Of a stretch of DNA of 64,000 nt, positions 63,916 to 64,000 are shown in pieces. The stretch is from Chthoniobacteraceae bacterium (GTDB lineage: Bacteria; Verrucomicrobiota; Verrucomicrobiia; Chthoniobacterales; Chthoniobacteraceae). The notes beneath the pieces are model-generated. The model was not told the DNA's origin. It made no database searches and saw only the letters and a program-made list of their open reading frames with translations. Both the position numbers and the translations under genes were made by a program. The stretch spans positions 48,936-112,935 of the forward strand of contig CANIWM010000010.1 in the NCBI GenBank assembly GCA_947471505.1, given 5' to 3'. The number at the start of each line of letters is the position of its first letter. Position 1 is the stretch's first letter.

Positions 63916-64000
63916 ATGCACGACGAAACGAGCGCGAAAAACGTTCACCTATTGGGTGAGGCCGCAGTGGTGGGCAAAATCCTGCCGCCGGACCTGACCA
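63916..64000 (+). CDS. Possible start of a gene running out of the window
   Basis: ATG at 63916 opens MHDETSAKNVHLLGEAAVVG followed by KILPPDLT, free of stops to the window end. It is divergent from the PEP-CTERM gene with only 7 bases between starts. Too short to identify; composition is coding-like. Confidence 0.4.
   Translation, partial: MHDETSAKNVHLLGEAAVVGKILPPDLT

Overview
The window is dense, high-GC bacterial chromosome: about 53 protein genes on both strands, no intergenic gap above 300 bases, and many start/stop overlaps of 4 bases. I see no rRNA or tRNA gene, CRISPR array or insertion sequence. The gene mix points to the Verrucomicrobiota: very large secreted lamin-tail/CotH proteins, a PEP-CTERM protein, paired GH28 pectinases with a hexuronate transporter, a Tat-exported Gfo/Idh/MocA oxidoreductase, a Dop-type pupylation enzyme in a Gram-negative setting, and an ECF sigma factor next to a kinase/WD40 gene. 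This placement is inference from content; no 16S gene is present.

Layout. 1-3943: 3' part of a purple-acid-phosphatase-like gene, then mutS carrying a 7-base tandem repeat. 4055-8846 (minus): a tightly coupled pectin cassette (MFS hexuronate transporter, two GH28 enzymes, an esterase). 8893-12244 (minus): ExbB, ExbD and TonB-like proteins followed by a zinc-ribbon membrane protein, a GYF_2 protein, a lipoprotein and a YhbY-type RNA-binding protein. 12372-14764 (plus): sugar-binding lipoprotein, aroD and a DedA protein. 14748-22067 (minus): a 2439-residue LTD/CotH surface protein. 22137-26634: cysteine-free FmdB-like protein, secreted 531-residue protein, ilvN and nadE. 26631-30730 (minus): beta-barrel protein, a 101-base palindromic element, a metallo-beta-lactamase-fold protein and a gluzincin peptidase gene broken by an in-frame TGA.

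30843-38535: comM, a YHS-like/truncated-globin fusion, an alpha/beta hydrolase, an orphan dop, small secreted proteins, and rpoN preceded by a perfect sigma-54 promoter. 38537-43459 (minus): a second LTD/CotH giant. 43535-44545: NifU-like scaffold plus rhodanese. 44648-49393: FG-GAP propeller, unknown secreted protein, Gfo/Idh/MocA oxidoreductase and TPR protein. 49401-52522 (minus): hexose-6-phosphate epimerase-like protein, aroE and gltX. 52575-59499: small membrane proteins, RluA-type pseudouridine synthase, aroB, transaldolase with a strong terminator, Tet-type MFS exporter, amidase, SDR epimerase and DUF167 protein. 59557-63908: ECF-like sigma factor, a kinase/WD40 gene broken by an amber codon and a frameshift, and a PEP-CTERM protein.

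Functional picture: an aerobic or microaerobic saprotroph of plant polysaccharide. Three shikimate-pathway genes (aroD, aroE, aroB) are scattered rather than clustered. The best candidates for unusual biology are the interrupted peptidase with its overlapping MBL-fold partner, the orphan Dop, the ExbD with asparagine in place of the proton-carrying aspartate, the cysteine-free FmdB, the self-linked sigma-54 promoter at rpoN, and the palindromic element at 27480-27580.
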